From the NCBI GenBank assembly GCA_902580225.1, contig CACHJU010000009.1, forward strand, positions 1 through 64,000: a DNA stretch of 64,000 bases, given 5' to 3'. The first letter of the stretch is position 1. The number at the start of each line of letters is the position of its first letter. This document shows positions 53,601 through 63,836 of this stretch, piece by piece. The position numbers and the translations under genes were made by a program. The notes below the pieces were generated by a model. The model did not search any database, was not told the DNA's origin, and saw only the letters and a list, made by a program, of their open reading frames with translations. The DNA is from an uncultured Verrucomicrobiota bacterium (GTDB lineage Bacteria; Verrucomicrobiota; Verrucomicrobiia; Opitutales; Seribacteraceae).

Positions 53601-56080
53601 ATATTAGTCATGTATTTGACTAGTTTTAATCTTTGGGATTCTCCTCCCGATAGGGTATTAAGTGGTTGTCCCAAGGTCAAATACCCAAGTCCAATTTTTT
53701 TTAATAATTGAAGTTTACGAATTGTCTTTGGAAATTGCTTAAAACGGGGAATAGCTTCTTCTATGGTTAGACTTAGTACCTCCAAAACATTCAGTCCGTC
53801 CAAATGAATTGAAAGAATGTCCTCTTTGAATCTCTTGCCATGGCAAAGATTGCAGGGAATTTGAATATCAGACAGAAATTGCATCTCAACAATTTCATAA
53901 CCTAGTCCGTTGCAAGCATCACATCTCCCATTCCCAGAGTTAAATGAGAAGTCGCTTGCTGTAAAACCAAGACGTTTTGCAGACTCTGTTCTCCCAAAAG
54001 CTTCTCGGATTGGACCCCATGCATCTGAATAAAGAATAGGATTTGATCTCGGAGAACGAACCACGGAGCCTTGATCTATTAATACAATATCTTCAAACTT
54101 AATATCAGATTTTACTTTCTTTAAACTTTCAGAGTTGGTTAACCCAGAATAAACAATATCGTATGCAAGAGTAGACTTGCCAGAGCCAGAAACCCCTGCA
54201 ATGCAAACGAGTTTTTCCAAAGGTATATGTGCAGATAAATTGTTTATGTTATGGCAAGATGCTTTGCTTATTTTCAAAAAATTATCTTTTTTAAAAACTT
54301 TTCTTTTCGGAATATTCAGATATTCAGGAATAAAATTTTTCGAAAGCCACTTGCCTGTTGCTGATTGTGCTGATTGACACAACTGCTTCAAAGTACCATC
54401 AAAAGAGATTTTACCGCCCTGAACTCCTGGTAAGGGTCCAATTTCTATAATTTTATCTGCAGCTTTGATTATCTGCTCGTCATGCTCGACAACACAAACG
54501 CAATTTCCTGCGTCTGCAAGAGCACGAAGTATGGATGATAGTTTGTTAATATCGCTCCCATGCAAACCGATCGTAGGTTCATCCAAGGCAAACAGGGTAT
54601 CCGTCAAGGAGGCACCAAGGCATGCAGTCAAATTAACTCGCTGAGTTTCTCCACCGCTTAAAGATTTGGCAGATCGGTCTAAGCTTAGGTATCCCAGACC
54701 GACATCTTGCAAGTACGACAATCTTGCTTTAATATTTTCAATTGCTAGATCATTCCTAGGATCGCCAATCAACTTGCAACTCGAAATTAAGCTGTAGAGT
54801 TCGTCAATGGGTAGACCGTAGAGATCGGGTAAGGTGTGTGTCTGCCATTTCCAATTTAAAGATTCAGTTTTCAGTCGATTCCCGTAACATTCTGGACAAT
54901 CGAAATATCCACGAAATTTTGAAAGATAAACTCGAACATGCATTTTGTAAGCTTTTTTCTCAATCCATTTAAAAAAGGTCCGAATACCATACCATTTTTG
55001 ATTGTCTTTTTGGTATCCTGGATCACCTTGCCAAATAAAATCTTTATCTTTGGCATGCAGTTTTTTCCACGGTGTGTTGATCGATATATTATTTTGTAAG
55101 CAGGCGTTAACAAGTTCGGTTTGGCAATTGCCGTAAATTTTTCCAGAAAAGGCTTTTACAGCTCCTTCGTTAATAGTTAATTTCGGATCAGGTATGACGA
55201 GTGTTGGATCTATTTCTATAATTCGCCCAAAACCTTTACATTTCGGGCATGCTCCCACAGGAGAATTAAACGAAAATGCCGATGGGTGTGCGGGTGAAAA
55301 TTTCAGGCCACTCGAAGGTGATCTGAGACCCTCAAACAGTAAGCGAATAACCTTACCTTTTTCATTGCGAACTTCACCAATTCCATGTCCATGCTTAATA
55401 GCAAGTGAGATGGCCTCAACCATTCGCCCTTTATTTTCCTTTTTTGATGGAATACGATCTACTACCACAAAGATTTCTTTTTCATTCCAACCCAAATGAA
55501 TGAGTTCTTCGAGGTGTGAATATTTTTTCTTGTAGTAACCGCGAGCATGACCTGCCTGTATTAAAAAAGAAAGGAAATCCTTGGGTTTTAGGTTGTTTGG
55601 TCTTTTGGCTATAAATCCAAAAATATTGTTTAGATTTTCCTTAATGCATTTATCAGCTTGTGATTCATTGGTTTCATGCCGTAATTCCTTTCCGGAACTC
55701 GGGTCATAAAAGCGAGCAACTTGTGAAAACCAAACTTTAAAATAATCACAAAGTTCTGTCATAGTACCCACCGTTGACCTAGAGTTTCGAACAGTATTTT
55801 TTTGTTCCACAGCAATAGAAGGGCGAATATTTTTGATTTCCTCAACATTTGGCCTTTGAAGAGTTTCGAGGAATTGCCTAACATAGGGGCTAAATGTTTC
55901 GACATATCTTCTTTGTCCTTCAGCGTGAAGAACATCAAATAACAAAGTCGACTTTCCTGCTCCGCTTAATCCTGTAAAAACAATTAATTGTCCGGGATGT
56001 AATTCTAAATTTATGTCCTTTAGGTTATTTTCTTTTGCACCAATAATCCTAACTGGGGAAAGACGATTTGCCATTCTCAT
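50645..56080 (-). CDS. uvrA: double-length UvrA excinuclease subunit
   Basis: An 1811-residue protein containing two complete UvrA units head to tail, versus about 940 for ordinary UvrA. Each has two ATPase sites: Walker A at about 37 (GLSGAGKST), 628, 967 and 1497 (GVSGSGKSS). Signatures are [24 protein letters not shown] and LSGGEAQR at about 477, 812, 1337 and 1687. Zinc modules are [26 protein letters not shown] and CEVCKGAGR. The junction is about residue 920-950, with a Lys-rich linker. It detects bulky DNA lesions with UvrB. Fused UvrA is known from Chlamydia and supports PVC affiliation. The start ATG at 56080 is likely; ATG at 56074 is an alternative. Confidence 0.94.
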   Translation of the reverse strand: MRMANRLSPVRIIGAKENNLKDINLELHPGQLIVFTGLSGAGKSTLLFDVLHAEGQRRYVETFSPYVRQFLETLQRPNVEEIKNIRPSIAVEQKNTVRNSRSTVGTMTELCDYFKVWFSQVARFYDPSSGKELRHETNESQADKCIKENLNNIFGFIAKRPNNLKPKDFLSFLIQAGHARGYYKKKYSHLEELIHLGWNEKEIFVVVDRIPSKKENKGRMVEAISLAIKHGHGIGEVRNEKGKVIRLLFEGLRSPSSGLKFSPAHPSAFSFNSPVGACPKCKGFGRIIEIDPTLVIPDPKLTINEGAVKAFSGKIYGNCQTELVNACLQNNISINTPWKKLHAKDKDFIWQGDPGYQKDNQKWYGIRTFFKWIEKKAYKMHVRVYLSKFRGYFDCPECYGNRLKTESLNWKWQTHTLPDLYGLPIDELYSLISSCKLIGDPRNDLAIENIKARLSYLQDVGLGYLSLDRSAKSLSGGETQRVNLTACLGASLTDTLFALDEPTIGLHGSDINKLSSILRALADAGNCVCVVEHDEQIIKAADKIIEIGPLPGVQGGKISFDGTLKQLCQSAQSATGKWLSKNFIPEYLNIPKRKVFKKDNFLKISKASCHNINNLSAHIPLEKLVCIAGVSGSGKSTLAYDIVYSGLTNSESLKKVKSDIKFEDIVLIDQGSVVRSPRSNPILYSDAWGPIREAFGRTESAKRLGFTASDFSFNSGNGRCDACNGLGYEIVEMQFLSDIQIPCNLCHGKRFKEDILSIHLDGLNVLEVLSLTIEEAIPRFKQFPKTIRKLQLLKKIGLGYLTLGQPLNTLSGGESQRLKLVKYMTNIKMGISPSLLIIDEPTTGLHLEDISQLIESLQSIVDAGHSLLVIEHHPHVLAQADWILEMGPKSGKHGGKLIASGPPSKIATLKTSTSIIFNTNKNTTLKKIKKKNVSVKTSTNYLEIRGARENNLQNISTKIPKDQFVVITGPSGSGKSSLAFDVIFAEGQRRFMESMSSYARQFVEQLGKPAVDRISGISPTVAIEQRATRGTKKSTVGSITEVAQHLRLLYARVGVQLSVKSGKPLSKATENEIALQVEKILSKLKPTKRKPLLLLAPIVANRKGHHKPAVNWAREKGYEKVRCDGKIFHTQGFEGLDRYRLHNIEVILESWSTIPTRKYIIQSIQHSLQIGNGRFLLASTDGKTNQWYSTSKVDASNGDSYQELEPSLLSWNSSRGWCSFCRGYGKIYQWMKDDLPASGKWWQMEEGETCPECLGERLNPESRNIVLYDNKNNKISMPQLLKKTPDEIIFFLKKIDLDERLKSVTDAVVPEIIERLQFMKKVGLDYLSMDRETSSLSGGEAQRIRLAGQLGSNLSGVLYVLDEPSIGLHPKDNQKLLTSLRDLQKKGNSLLVVEHDPETILQADYVIDVGPLAGSAGGRLVGSGKPEELLKIKKSSTAKYMENGISHPILGNWRDLPVKKKMFEDSDWIGVRKVKFRNLKNINLDIPMSRLSVCCGVSGSGKSSLVRGFIHKAIKEAIKQNSGSLKLKNGTVINGNIFNKSIEVTQSPIGKTPRSTPATYLGIWDKIRTMISSLPEAKAKGFSPSHFSFNVPGGRCEVCKGAGRIKVEMNFLPNSYISCSECNGARYREEILGLKWNGKNISEILELTFEEAFYFFKFDHFLSETFSIMIETGLGYIKLGQISPTLSGGEAQRLKLSSELAQGVDKQKHKKLRKIKPTLYILEEPTIGLHTDDCKKLIFLLHRLVDEGNTVIVIEHDSDIIAEADFLFELGPVGGEKGGKITFNGTTSKILTNKNSHTGPFIRKVLPKELS

Positions 56081-56121
56081 TATTTATGCATGGTTTAAAA
56101 ACAGACAAACCAAGAGAATGA

Positions 56122-56198
<77 letters not shown>

Positions 56199-56309
56199 AA
56201 AGAATATAATAATGTTGCTTAATTAATTTTTCGCAAGATCAAATGATTCATAACTTGTTATTGTGAAGGTTTGACTTTGATAACCATTCCTATATCGTTT
56301 TTTTTTCTA

Positions 56310-56465
56310 ATGAAACCTACTTATAACCCATCTAAATTACGTAGAGCACGTAAATTTGGTTTTCGTAAACGCAACCAGACAAGTTCTGGGCGTAAAGTAT
56401 TACGCAATCGCCGTCGCAAAGGTAGAGCTAATTTAACGGCATCTGTCCCACGCAGATTTCGCTAG
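56310..56465 (+). CDS. rpmH: 50S ribosomal protein L34
   Basis: A 51-residue bL34. It begins [20 protein letters not shown]; the upstream in-frame extension is rejected because the family starts at this Met. It is extremely rich in Arg and Lys, with [19 protein letters not shown] near the end, slightly longer than the usual 44-46. The order rpmH-rnpA-yidC is typical of the origin region in many bacteria, but dnaA is not adjacent. Confidence 0.94.
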   Translation: MKPTYNPSKLRRARKFGFRKRNQTSSGRKVLRNRRRKGRANLTASVPRRFR

Positions 56466-56521
56466 TTCATAATCCACATTCATTTTCTTTGAACCGACTG
56501 AACTACTGTTATTCGCGATCC

Positions 56522-56848
56522 ATGAGATTGCGGAAATCATGGGAGTACCAATCTGTTAAAAAGAAGGGAAAGTGCTTCAGAGATGATGCATTTTGGTTCC
56601 AAATTTTGTTAAATTCGAATTCGAATGCTTTACCCAGGTTAGGAGTAATTGCTTCACGAAGATTCGGTGGTGCGATTCAAAGAAATAAAGCTAAGAGAAA
56701 ATTCAGGGAAATTTTTCGTAAAAATATAGGCCATTTTCCAAAAGGTTCTCAAACTGTTTTTTTACCCAGGCCGGCTCTTTTTTTCCTTTCTTTTGAAGAA
56801 GTCGAAAAAAGAATTTTGGCAGCGATCTTAAAAACAAATCTTAATTAA
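56522..56848 (+). CDS. rnpA: ribonuclease P protein component
   Basis: A 108-residue protein from MRLRKSWEYQSVKKKGKCF, the usual RnpA opening; a TTG 33 bases upstream would add a non-conserved leader. The RNA-binding RNR motif is RFGGAIQRNKAKRKFREIFR. It binds the catalytic RNA of RNase P. Its stop shares one base with the yidC start (TAATG), so translation is coupled. No yidD ORF lies between. Confidence 0.9.
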   Translation: MRLRKSWEYQSVKKKGKCFRDDAFWFQILLNSNSNALPRLGVIASRRFGGAIQRNKAKRKFREIFRKNIGHFPKGSQTVFLPRPALFFLSFEEVEKRILAAILKTNLN

Positions 56849-58911
56849 TGAAAAACATATTAATTGGTGTAGGAATGCTCATTCTCGCGTTTTACATGTT
56901 GTGGGAACAAGGGAAACAAAGCCAAGAATTTTTGGAACAAAATCGATTGGCAGATGATAAGGAAATTGGAAGCCCTGTAGAGGCCAATAGAACATACAAC
57001 TCATCTCAGCAGGCCTTATCGAATAATTCTTCGGGGTTGGATTTTAATCAAAGTGAATCAATATCGATTCACTCTTCAATTGATTCACTCGAGAAAGAAG
57101 AATTGTATGAAGGATTATCTAATAGTTTCTCTTCACTGATATTCACCAATCATTCTGGAGGAGTTCGTGAAGTTAACTTAAAACAATTTTCCAGACTGAG
57201 TCGTGATTACAATATGACACATCCAGATGAACCATTGCTTTCACTCTCTTTTGTGGATGAATCCGGAAGAACTTTATCCAGCGATCTTTCATTTCCTAAG
57301 AAATACAAGAGAATTGTAACTGGAGACCAATCTATTGTATATGAGTGGGAGTTACCTAATAAATTAAGAATTCAAAGGAAATACACTCGAGAAAATGATA
57401 ATACCTATGTATTCAATCATAAATTAATACTTACAAATCTCAGTTCTGACCCTTTGCCCTTGGGTCGAGTAAAGATTAATTTAGGCTGTGCATTTAGAAT
57501 GCCACGTCTTTATAATCCATTTGATAATGCAGCAACCTATCTAAATGTTGGCTATTACAATGCAGGCTTGCCTTTGGCAGAAGGATGTTCTTGTGCAGAA
57601 TGCAGTGGTAGAATAGATGGAGAAAAGGAAGAATTTTTTCAACTTAATGAAATGGGTGCGACAGGCGAAATGGAAACAAAAAAACTGTCTCAAGCAAAGT
57701 GGGCTTGTGTAAATAATCAGTTTTTTATCAACATCATTCGCCCCCTTGATAATTTTGCAAATTATTGGATTGAAGGAAGATCCATTCAAAAGTCAGAAAG
57801 CGAGCAAGAGGACCTACAGGGGGTTAGTGGAACAATTTCGTTTCCGCTTGCCTACCTTTCGCCTAATAGTTCAAAAGAATTTGCTTTTAGTATATATGCG
57901 GGTCCAAAAGACTACGCTGGCCTTTCTGAATTAGGCCATGAACAAAAGAAAGTGATGCAATTTGGTGTTTTTTGGTGGATATCTGAACCACTTAGTTGGC
58001 TACTCAACAAATTGCACGGCTTTCTGGGTAGTTACGGATTGGCAATTATTGTTTTAACAATTTTAATTAAACTCATCCTTTGGCCTTTGACCGCCCAAGC
58101 CACGAGGTCGCAGAAAAAGATGCAATCCTTGCAAAAGCCAATGTCTAAGTTAAGGGAAAAACACAAAGGCAATTCACAAAAGCTTAATCAGGAAATGATG
58201 AAGTTTTATAAAGAACACAAGGTTAACCCTTTTGCAGGTTGCTGGCCTATTTTGATTCAAATACCTATTTTTCTTGGTATGTTTTGGATGCTTCGTTCCG
58301 CAGCAGAACTTTATGGACAAAGCTTTTTGTGGGCTTCTGATCTTTCGGAACAAGATCATGTTTCACAGGTGCAAGGGTTTTCATTGAATGTGTTACCAAT
58401 TTTAATGGTCATAACCCAATGGTTTCAGATGAAATTGAATCCGATGCAAATGGGCCCAGAATTAAGTGATGCTCAGAGAATTAATGCAAAGATGATGCGC
58501 TTTATGCCTTTTATGTTTTTAATTTTTTTGTATTTTTTCTCTTCCGCCTTAGTGCTTTATTGGACCATTCAGAATTTAATGACGATTCTTCAAACCCTTA
58601 TCACTAAAAAAGCACCGGACCCACAGAAGGATCTTAAAACCGAACTCGAAACTGAACATGATACCGAAGATAACTCAAGGGTTCTTAGTGAGGTTTCTGA
58701 GAAAGAAAAAAGCTACAGAAATTTACTTGGGCTAAAAAGCAAAGGAAATATTGACCCCAAACTTTTAGAAAATAATTACCAAGAAAGGGCTAAGAATTAC
58801 AGTGATTCCAGATTAAAGGAAATGAATTCCGGTAAAAGACGACTTGCATTGGATAAAAAACAAAGATTAGAACAAGCCTATCAATTTCTCTTGGATATTT
58901 TAAAGAAGTGA
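56848..58911 (+). CDS. yidC: membrane insertase YidC with degenerate J-domain-like tail
   Basis: A 687-residue Gram-negative-type YidC: N-terminal helix (about 3-17), periplasmic beta domain (about 90-365), and the insertase core (about 370-590) with WLLNKLHGFLGSYGLAIIVL, PFAGCWPILIQIPIFLGMFW and LYWTIQNLMTILQTL. Residues about 620-687 align with a J domain (YRNLLGLKSKGNIDPKLLEN, then QRLEQAYQFLLDILKK). The essential HPD is replaced by YSD, so it cannot stimulate Hsp70 in the normal way. A four-Cys cluster (CSCAEC and others) lies in the periplasmic domain. It works with Sec on membrane proteins. Confidence 0.93.
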   Translation: MKNILIGVGMLILAFYMLWEQGKQSQEFLEQNRLADDKEIGSPVEANRTYNSSQQALSNNSSGLDFNQSESISIHSSIDSLEKEELYEGLSNSFSSLIFTNHSGGVREVNLKQFSRLSRDYNMTHPDEPLLSLSFVDESGRTLSSDLSFPKKYKRIVTGDQSIVYEWELPNKLRIQRKYTRENDNTYVFNHKLILTNLSSDPLPLGRVKINLGCAFRMPRLYNPFDNAATYLNVGYYNAGLPLAEGCSCAECSGRIDGEKEEFFQLNEMGATGEMETKKLSQAKWACVNNQFFINIIRPLDNFANYWIEGRSIQKSESEQEDLQGVSGTISFPLAYLSPNSSKEFAFSIYAGPKDYAGLSELGHEQKKVMQFGVFWWISEPLSWLLNKLHGFLGSYGLAIIVLTILIKLILWPLTAQATRSQKKMQSLQKPMSKLREKHKGNSQKLNQEMMKFYKEHKVNPFAGCWPILIQIPIFLGMFWMLRSAAELYGQSFLWASDLSEQDHVSQVQGFSLNVLPILMVITQWFQMKLNPMQMGPELSDAQRINAKMMRFMPFMFLIFLYFFSSALVLYWTIQNLMTILQTLITKKAPDPQKDLKTELETEHDTEDNSRVLSEVSEKEKSYRNLLGLKSKGNIDPKLLENNYQERAKNYSDSRLKEMNSGKRRLALDKKQRLEQAYQFLLDILKK

Positions 58912-58954
58912 TCTTGACGGACAAAGCCTAGAATTCTTATTTTCTAAGTTGATC

Positions 58955-59704
58955 ATGTCAGGACACAGCAAATGGGCGACTACTAAAAGACACAAGGCCT
59001 CCGTAGATGCAAAGCGCGGAAAAATATTTAGTGTAGTAAGCAAAGAAATTACTCTAGCAGCAAGAGACGGTGGGAAGGACCCTGAGTTTAATCCTAGGTT
59101 GAGAACTCTCATTACAAAAGCAAAACAAGCAAACATGCCCGCAGAAAATATTGATCGTGCCATCAAAAAGGGAACAGGCGAACTGGGGGGGGTAATTATT
59201 GAGGAACTACTTTATGAGGGTTATGGACCGGGTGGAGTAGGTTTGATTGTTGAGGTAACTACTGATAACAAAAATCGTTCAGCATCAGAAGTTAGAAGTA
59301 CTTTTTCCAAAGGGGGTGGGAATTTAGCGGGTACCGGTGCCCTCGCGTTTAATTTTAAAAGAAAAGGTCAAATTCTTATAGCCAAAGAAAAAATTGATGA
59401 AGATAGTCTGACTGAATTAGCATTGGAGAATGATGCTGAAGATGTAATTGTGGAAAAGGATCATTATGAGGTCATTTGTGAAACCTCTAACTATGACAGG
59501 ATTGTTGAGTCTTTATCGAATGCAGAAGTTTTACCTGATTCTTCCGAACTTGCGTATATTCCTGATAATTTGGTTCCTGTAACCGCAGAAGATGCGGCTA
59601 GAAAAATTTTAAAATTAGTTGATAATTTAGAGGAACTTGAGGATGTCAAAGCGGTTCATGGTAATTATGACATAGATGATGCTTTGCTTGAATCCTTGAA
59701 TTGA
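58955..59704 (+). CDS. YebC/PmpR-family protein
   Basis: A 249-residue protein beginning MSGHSKWATTKRHKASVDAK at the family start; a TTG six bases upstream is ignored. Family marks: MPAENIDRAIKKGTGE, YEGYGPGGVGLIVEVTTDNK, NRSASEVRSTFSKGGGNLAGTG kept in shorter blocks. YebC proteins act as regulators or as translation factors at polyproline stalls. Near-normal length. It follows yidC by 43 bases. Confidence 0.93.
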   Translation: MSGHSKWATTKRHKASVDAKRGKIFSVVSKEITLAARDGGKDPEFNPRLRTLITKAKQANMPAENIDRAIKKGTGELGGVIIEELLYEGYGPGGVGLIVEVTTDNKNRSASEVRSTFSKGGGNLAGTGALAFNFKRKGQILIAKEKIDEDSLTELALENDAEDVIVEKDHYEVICETSNYDRIVESLSNAEVLPDSSELAYIPDNLVPVTAEDAARKILKLVDNLEELEDVKAVHGNYDIDDALLESLN

Positions 59705-59748
59705 TAGTCTATATTTGAGTGTCAGATGAAAGTTTGTGCACTTATTTT

Positions 59749-61587
59749 ATGAATTCCCCCAAAGATAAAGTTAAAGAAAGTACAGATTCAGAAATAGGTT
59801 TAGTTTCTCCCCGCATCTTTGAATATAAAAAAAGATTCGTCATGACTCATGGGGAGTTACCAAGCTTCTGTATAAAGTATGAAACCTATGGAAAATTAAA
59901 CAAAGAGGGTACCAATGCAATTTTAGTCTGTCATGCCCTCACTGGAGATCATCATGTGGCAGGAATTGATAAAGAGAATAAAAGAAAGGGGTGGTGGGAC
60001 CATGCTGTTGGTCCCGGAAAGGCTATTGATACGGATAAATATTTTGTAATTTGTTCAAATTGTCTTGGGGCTTGCCAAGGATCGACCGGACCAACATCAA
60101 TTAATCCATTGACTGGCGAACCATATGGCATGTCCTTTCCTGATCTTTCGATTAAAGACATGGTTTGTGCCCAGAAACATTTATTAGATCATTTGAAAAT
60201 TAATTCACTTTATTCGGTTGTTGGCGGCAGTATGGGTGGCATGCAGGCTTTGCAATGGGTTGTTGAATTTCCTACTTTTGTTGAAAGTGCCATAATTATT
60301 GCAGCGACACCCCAACATAGTGCCCAAACAATTGCATTTAATGAAGTTGGGCGAACTTCAATTAAGCGTGACCTTCATTGGAATAACGGAGACTATGATA
60401 ATAACAGCCGTCCTGAGGCGGGGTTAGCGGTAGCAAGAATGATGGCTCATATAACATATCTTTCTGATAAAGTAATGTCTGAAAAGTTTGGGCGAGAGCA
60501 AATGATTGCGAATGATGAACAAGATGAAGATTTAGATAAAAATCAGTTTAAAGTCGAAAGCTATTTACACTACCAAGGGCTCAAGTTTGTGGATCGTTTT
60601 GATGCTAATACATACTTAAAGCTTACCAAGGCATTGGATCGTTTCGATCTGGTTGGGGATCTTGGCTTGGATCATAATCTAATCAATGTGAGTGCAAAAA
60701 TAATGGTTGTAGGCTTTACCTCGGATTGGCTTTACACTCCTGCTCAAAATAGAAGAATTGCTGAATCCTTACAAAGATTAAGTAAAAACGCATCTTATTT
60801 GGAAATAGATCATGATTATGGACATGATTCTTTTTTGCTTAAATCCTATGATTTTTTACGATTAATAAATTTATTTTTGGGGGGAGAAAATCAGGATGAA
60901 ATTACTCGTTTAGATGAAAAAAAATCTACTCGAGTTAATAATAGGTCTGAAGTAAATCGAGTTAATAATAGGTCTGAAGTAAAAAAAGAAGCGGACCTTA
61001 AAGTAATAAGTGATTGGGTAAAAAAAGGAGAAAAAGTACTAGATTTAGGTTGTGGAAGAGGTATTCTGCTCGAGCATCTTCGTGAGACTAAAAATGTTAA
61101 TGGCCTAGGCGTTGACTACGATTCCAATAAGGCAGCCGCTTGTATTTCAAGAGGTGTAGATGTTTACCAAGGCGATATCCGCAATGCCTTGTCAATGCTC
61201 GAAGATAATTCATTTGATTGGGTTGTCTTTTCAAGAATGGTGGAAGAATTACCTGAACCTGGTCAAATAATCCTGGACGCATTAAGAGTTGGAAAGCGAG
61301 TCGCAGTTAGTTTTGTAAATCATGGCTATTGGAGGAATCGCTTACATTTTTCAAAATATGGCTCTCGAATAACCAATGATGTTTATCGTCAAAATTGGCA
61401 GAAAAGCTACCCGCGCAACCATCTTTCAGTCAAAGAGTTTGAATCCTTTTGTGTTTCTTTGAAAGTTCAGGAAAAATCCTTCCGAGTCGGAAGAAAAGTA
61501 TTTCATCGTGGAAATTGGCGAACTGAATGTAGTTTGCTTCCCAATTTGAGAGCAGGTTTAGCTATTTATGAATTAGTTGGAGATTAA
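59749..61587 (+). CDS. MetX-MetW fusion: homoserine O-acetyltransferase with MetW domain
   Basis: A 612-residue fusion. Residues about 20-385 are MetX, an alpha/beta hydrolase: LVCHALTGDHHVAG, CLGACQGSTGPTSINP, VVGGSMGGMQALQW with the nucleophile Ser (about 160), and late Asp and His in the family order (FTSDWLYTP; YGHDSFLL). Residues about 420-612 are MetW, a methyltransferase-like fold: KVLDLGCGRGILLEHL, FDWVVFSRMVEELPEPG and YPRNHLSVKEFESFC. A tandem 27-bp repeat lies in the linker. It makes O-acetyl- (or O-succinyl-) homoserine for methionine. ATG at 59749 is chosen; GTG at 59719 is possible. Confidence 0.93.
   Translation: MNSPKDKVKESTDSEIGLVSPRIFEYKKRFVMTHGELPSFCIKYETYGKLNKEGTNAILVCHALTGDHHVAGIDKENKRKGWWDHAVGPGKAIDTDKYFVICSNCLGACQGSTGPTSINPLTGEPYGMSFPDLSIKDMVCAQKHLLDHLKINSLYSVVGGSMGGMQALQWVVEFPTFVESAIIIAATPQHSAQTIAFNEVGRTSIKRDLHWNNGDYDNNSRPEAGLAVARMMAHITYLSDKVMSEKFGREQMIANDEQDEDLDKNQFKVESYLHYQGLKFVDRFDANTYLKLTKALDRFDLVGDLGLDHNLINVSAKIMVVGFTSDWLYTPAQNRRIAESLQRLSKNASYLEIDHDYGHDSFLLKSYDFLRLINLFLGGENQDEITRLDEKKSTRVNNRSEVNRVNNRSEVKKEADLKVISDWVKKGEKVLDLGCGRGILLEHLRETKNVNGLGVDYDSNKAAACISRGVDVYQGDIRNALSMLEDNSFDWVVFSRMVEELPEPGQIILDALRVGKRVAVSFVNHGYWRNRLHFSKYGSRITNDVYRQNWQKSYPRNHLSVKEFESFCVSLKVQEKSFRVGRKVFHRGNWRTECSLLPNLRAGLAIYELVGD
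60931..60984 (+). repeat. two tandem 27-bp units in the MetX-MetW linker
   Basis: The 27-bp unit CGAGTTAATAATAGGTCTGA plus seven more bases occurs twice in a row (60931-60957 and 60958-60984, last bases slightly different). It encodes a duplicated nine-residue segment (RVNNRSEVN) between the two enzyme domains, a likely variable-length linker that does not shift frame. Confidence 0.88.
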
Positions 61588-61603
61588 AATACTGAATCTT
61601 TAC

Positions 61604-62488
61604 CTAATTCCTGTTCCATCGAACTGCAGAAATATATCCCCATGCTGAACCTGTGACCAATCCCCCAGCGTGTGCCCAGTTGGCAATACCAAAATCCTTA
61701 ATTGCAAAACAAAGAAAAAACCAGCCTAACATAATTACTGCAGTAGTTTGATGAATAAATAATCCATCACCAGGATCAAACTTACATTTAATCCAAACGT
61801 ATCCGAATAAACCATAGACTACGCCTGACATACCACCAAATCCGGGACCGCCAAATTTGAACTGAGTTAAATTTGATATGATTGAAGTTACTAAGACAAA
61901 AAGTAAAAGAAAACCTGAGCCTTTTCTTTTTTCAATCTGACCACCAAGATCATGAACCCAAAACATGTTAAATAGGATATGCCATAGGGAGAAATGTAAA
62001 AAAATAGGTGTTATTATTCGCCAAACTTCACCATTTAGAATTTCTGAAAGAGACCCATTTAATTTTTCTGATATGAGAAATTTATTTACGATTTCAATAT
62101 TTTTCCCCATACCGGAAAGAAGAAAAACTGCTACTGAAGTAATGATGAGGGAAAGCGAAAACAGTCCTGGCATTCTCTCTTTTTTTTTCCAATTTTCTCT
62201 CAAATTATAATTTCTAAAACGCGAAATTTGGTTAACATTGGCTTTGTTTATATCCTTTGATTTAGGCTCAATTTTCTGAATGGAATTAAATTTCAGATCA
62301 TCTGGTGCGACCTTAAATTCTTCGTAAGATTTTATTGCTTGCGGAATTTTTTCTTCGTCTAAAACCCAAATTAGCCATTCATGATTCGAATCATCTTCCT
62401 CAAGTGAAGATTCAATATCTTCTGCTTGGAGAAAATTCCAAAATCGAAGGGCAGTCTTTTCTTCCCTAAAAGTAGCTATGCTTCGCAT
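61604..62488 (-). CDS. rhomboid intramembrane serine protease
   Basis: A 294-residue GlpG-like protease. A cytoplasmic N-terminal domain (about 1-65, FREEKTALRFWNFLQAEDIE) and a charged linker precede six membrane helices. The catalytic Ser is in GGMSGVVYGLFGY and the His in GIANWAHAGGLVTG. HFSLWHILFNMFWVHDLGG is the conserved first loop. It cleaves single-pass proteins within the membrane. Convergent with the metX-metW gene by a 16-base gap. Confidence 0.92.
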   Translation of the reverse strand: MRSIATFREEKTALRFWNFLQAEDIESSLEEDDSNHEWLIWVLDEEKIPQAIKSYEEFKVAPDDLKFNSIQKIEPKSKDINKANVNQISRFRNYNLRENWKKKERMPGLFSLSLIITSVAVFLLSGMGKNIEIVNKFLISEKLNGSLSEILNGEVWRIITPIFLHFSLWHILFNMFWVHDLGGQIEKRKGSGFLLLFVLVTSIISNLTQFKFGGPGFGGMSGVVYGLFGYVWIKCKFDPGDGLFIHQTTAVIMLGWFFLCFAIKDFGIANWAHAGGLVTGSAWGYISAVRWNRN

Positions 62489-62667
62489 ATAATAAGTTGT
62501 AAATATTTAATTGATAATTTGCGAGAAAATGCGGAAGAAAAAATCCTTTTAATTTAGTGATTGATACAATTCTGAAATTATAAAGAAGGAGAAATGTAGG
62601 TGAATACATTGGTAATTCCATTCGATTTTGGACTTTTGGGGTCAGTGAATGTAATTTCACAAAAAAT

Positions 62668-63762
62668 TTAGCGAGCCTTTGTAATTTGTATTTGTATTTC
62701 TCCAGATTGATTAAAGTTTGCTTTGATCGCATCAACTTTTAAGTCACTCAACATCTTCTCTTCCACTAAACGATTGGTTAATTTTCTCAATCTTTCTAGG
62801 TGGGGATCGCTCGGAAGAAAGTGTTTATGATTTGGTTCAAAAAAGCTTTGTTTTTTATTATTCAATTTATTATTAAGATTTTGGCTAGCTTCTTTCTGAT
62901 CTCCTCTAACTTGTATGAGTAATGCTTCTTTTACCTCCTTTAAGGAATTTGATGAAACTGTATGAATTAAGTTGGAGGCATCCTTTTGTCGATTAAGTTC
63001 CAATAGTACCCTAGCTCGGCAGAGACGAAAATAATCTTGCTCCAATTTAGATTTTTCGGGGAAATCCACTCCGATTTTTTCCCATGTTTTGAGTGCATCT
63101 TCTTTATTGGATTCAGGAAAATCGAAAAAGCTTTGTGCAAAACGAAGTTGAAAGTCAAAGTTTTTTGGATTTAGACGGCTAGCTTCCTTGAAAGAACGAT
63201 GAATGAATGATTGAACTGAAGTTTTATTAAGGATTCCATTGTCAATCAGTTCCTTTTGAAAGAGAAAGAGAAAATTACCTAGATGGAAATGATAAACTGC
63301 TTCCTTGGGATCCAATTCAACGGTCAAAATGAAATAGGGAAAAGCGTCAACGGGTTTCCCTTTCTCGATTAAGTAGTTGGCAAGTTGTTGCTTTACTACA
63401 GCTAGTTTAGGGTTGATTTTGTCCGCTTGCATGAAAAATTCAACCGCATGCTCCTTTTGTCCGACTTTTCTTAAAAATTTTCCAAATAGAATTAGTGCAT
63501 TAACATCTTGAGGGTTATCACTAAGATAACTTTCATAAGCGGCAACGATATCCTGTGCATGTCGGGTCAACTCTTGCTCGTTTGATTTTTTAGCTGAATT
63601 TGAGATTGCAAAAAATTTGTGTTGTCTATCAATGATTTGGGTTAGAATTTTTTCAGAAAGCGTGATTTCAGATGTCACTTGTGGAAATAATGTAAAACTA
63701 CTAAGAGGAATTATGAAAAGTATAAAACTTTTGATAAAAATTGTTTTGAGACAAACATTCAC
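62668..63762 (-). CDS. secreted TPR protein
   Basis: A 364-residue protein with signal peptide (IFIKSFILFIIPLSSFTLF), GTG start. TPR units span about 65-230 (VNALILFGKFLRKVGQKEHA, AVVKQQLANYLIEKGKPVDA, EAVYHFHLGNFLFLFQKELI), followed by a helical region and a Lys/Asn-rich stretch. It probably scaffolds proteins in the periplasm. The gap 62489-62667 before the rhomboid gene shows no feature. Confidence 0.78.
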   Translation of the reverse strand: MNVCLKTIFIKSFILFIIPLSSFTLFPQVTSEITLSEKILTQIIDRQHKFFAISNSAKKSNEQELTRHAQDIVAAYESYLSDNPQDVNALILFGKFLRKVGQKEHAVEFFMQADKINPKLAVVKQQLANYLIEKGKPVDAFPYFILTVELDPKEAVYHFHLGNFLFLFQKELIDNGILNKTSVQSFIHRSFKEASRLNPKNFDFQLRFAQSFFDFPESNKEDALKTWEKIGVDFPEKSKLEQDYFRLCRARVLLELNRQKDASNLIHTVSSNSLKEVKEALLIQVRGDQKEASQNLNNKLNNKKQSFFEPNHKHFLPSDPHLERLRKLTNRLVEEKMLSDLKVDAIKANFNQSGEIQIQITKAR

Positions 63763-63836
63763 GGCTTAATATACTCAATTATTTAAACCTATTTTTCAAG
63801 CTTGGAAGGCTCGGTTAAAATAATTAGCATTAAAAG

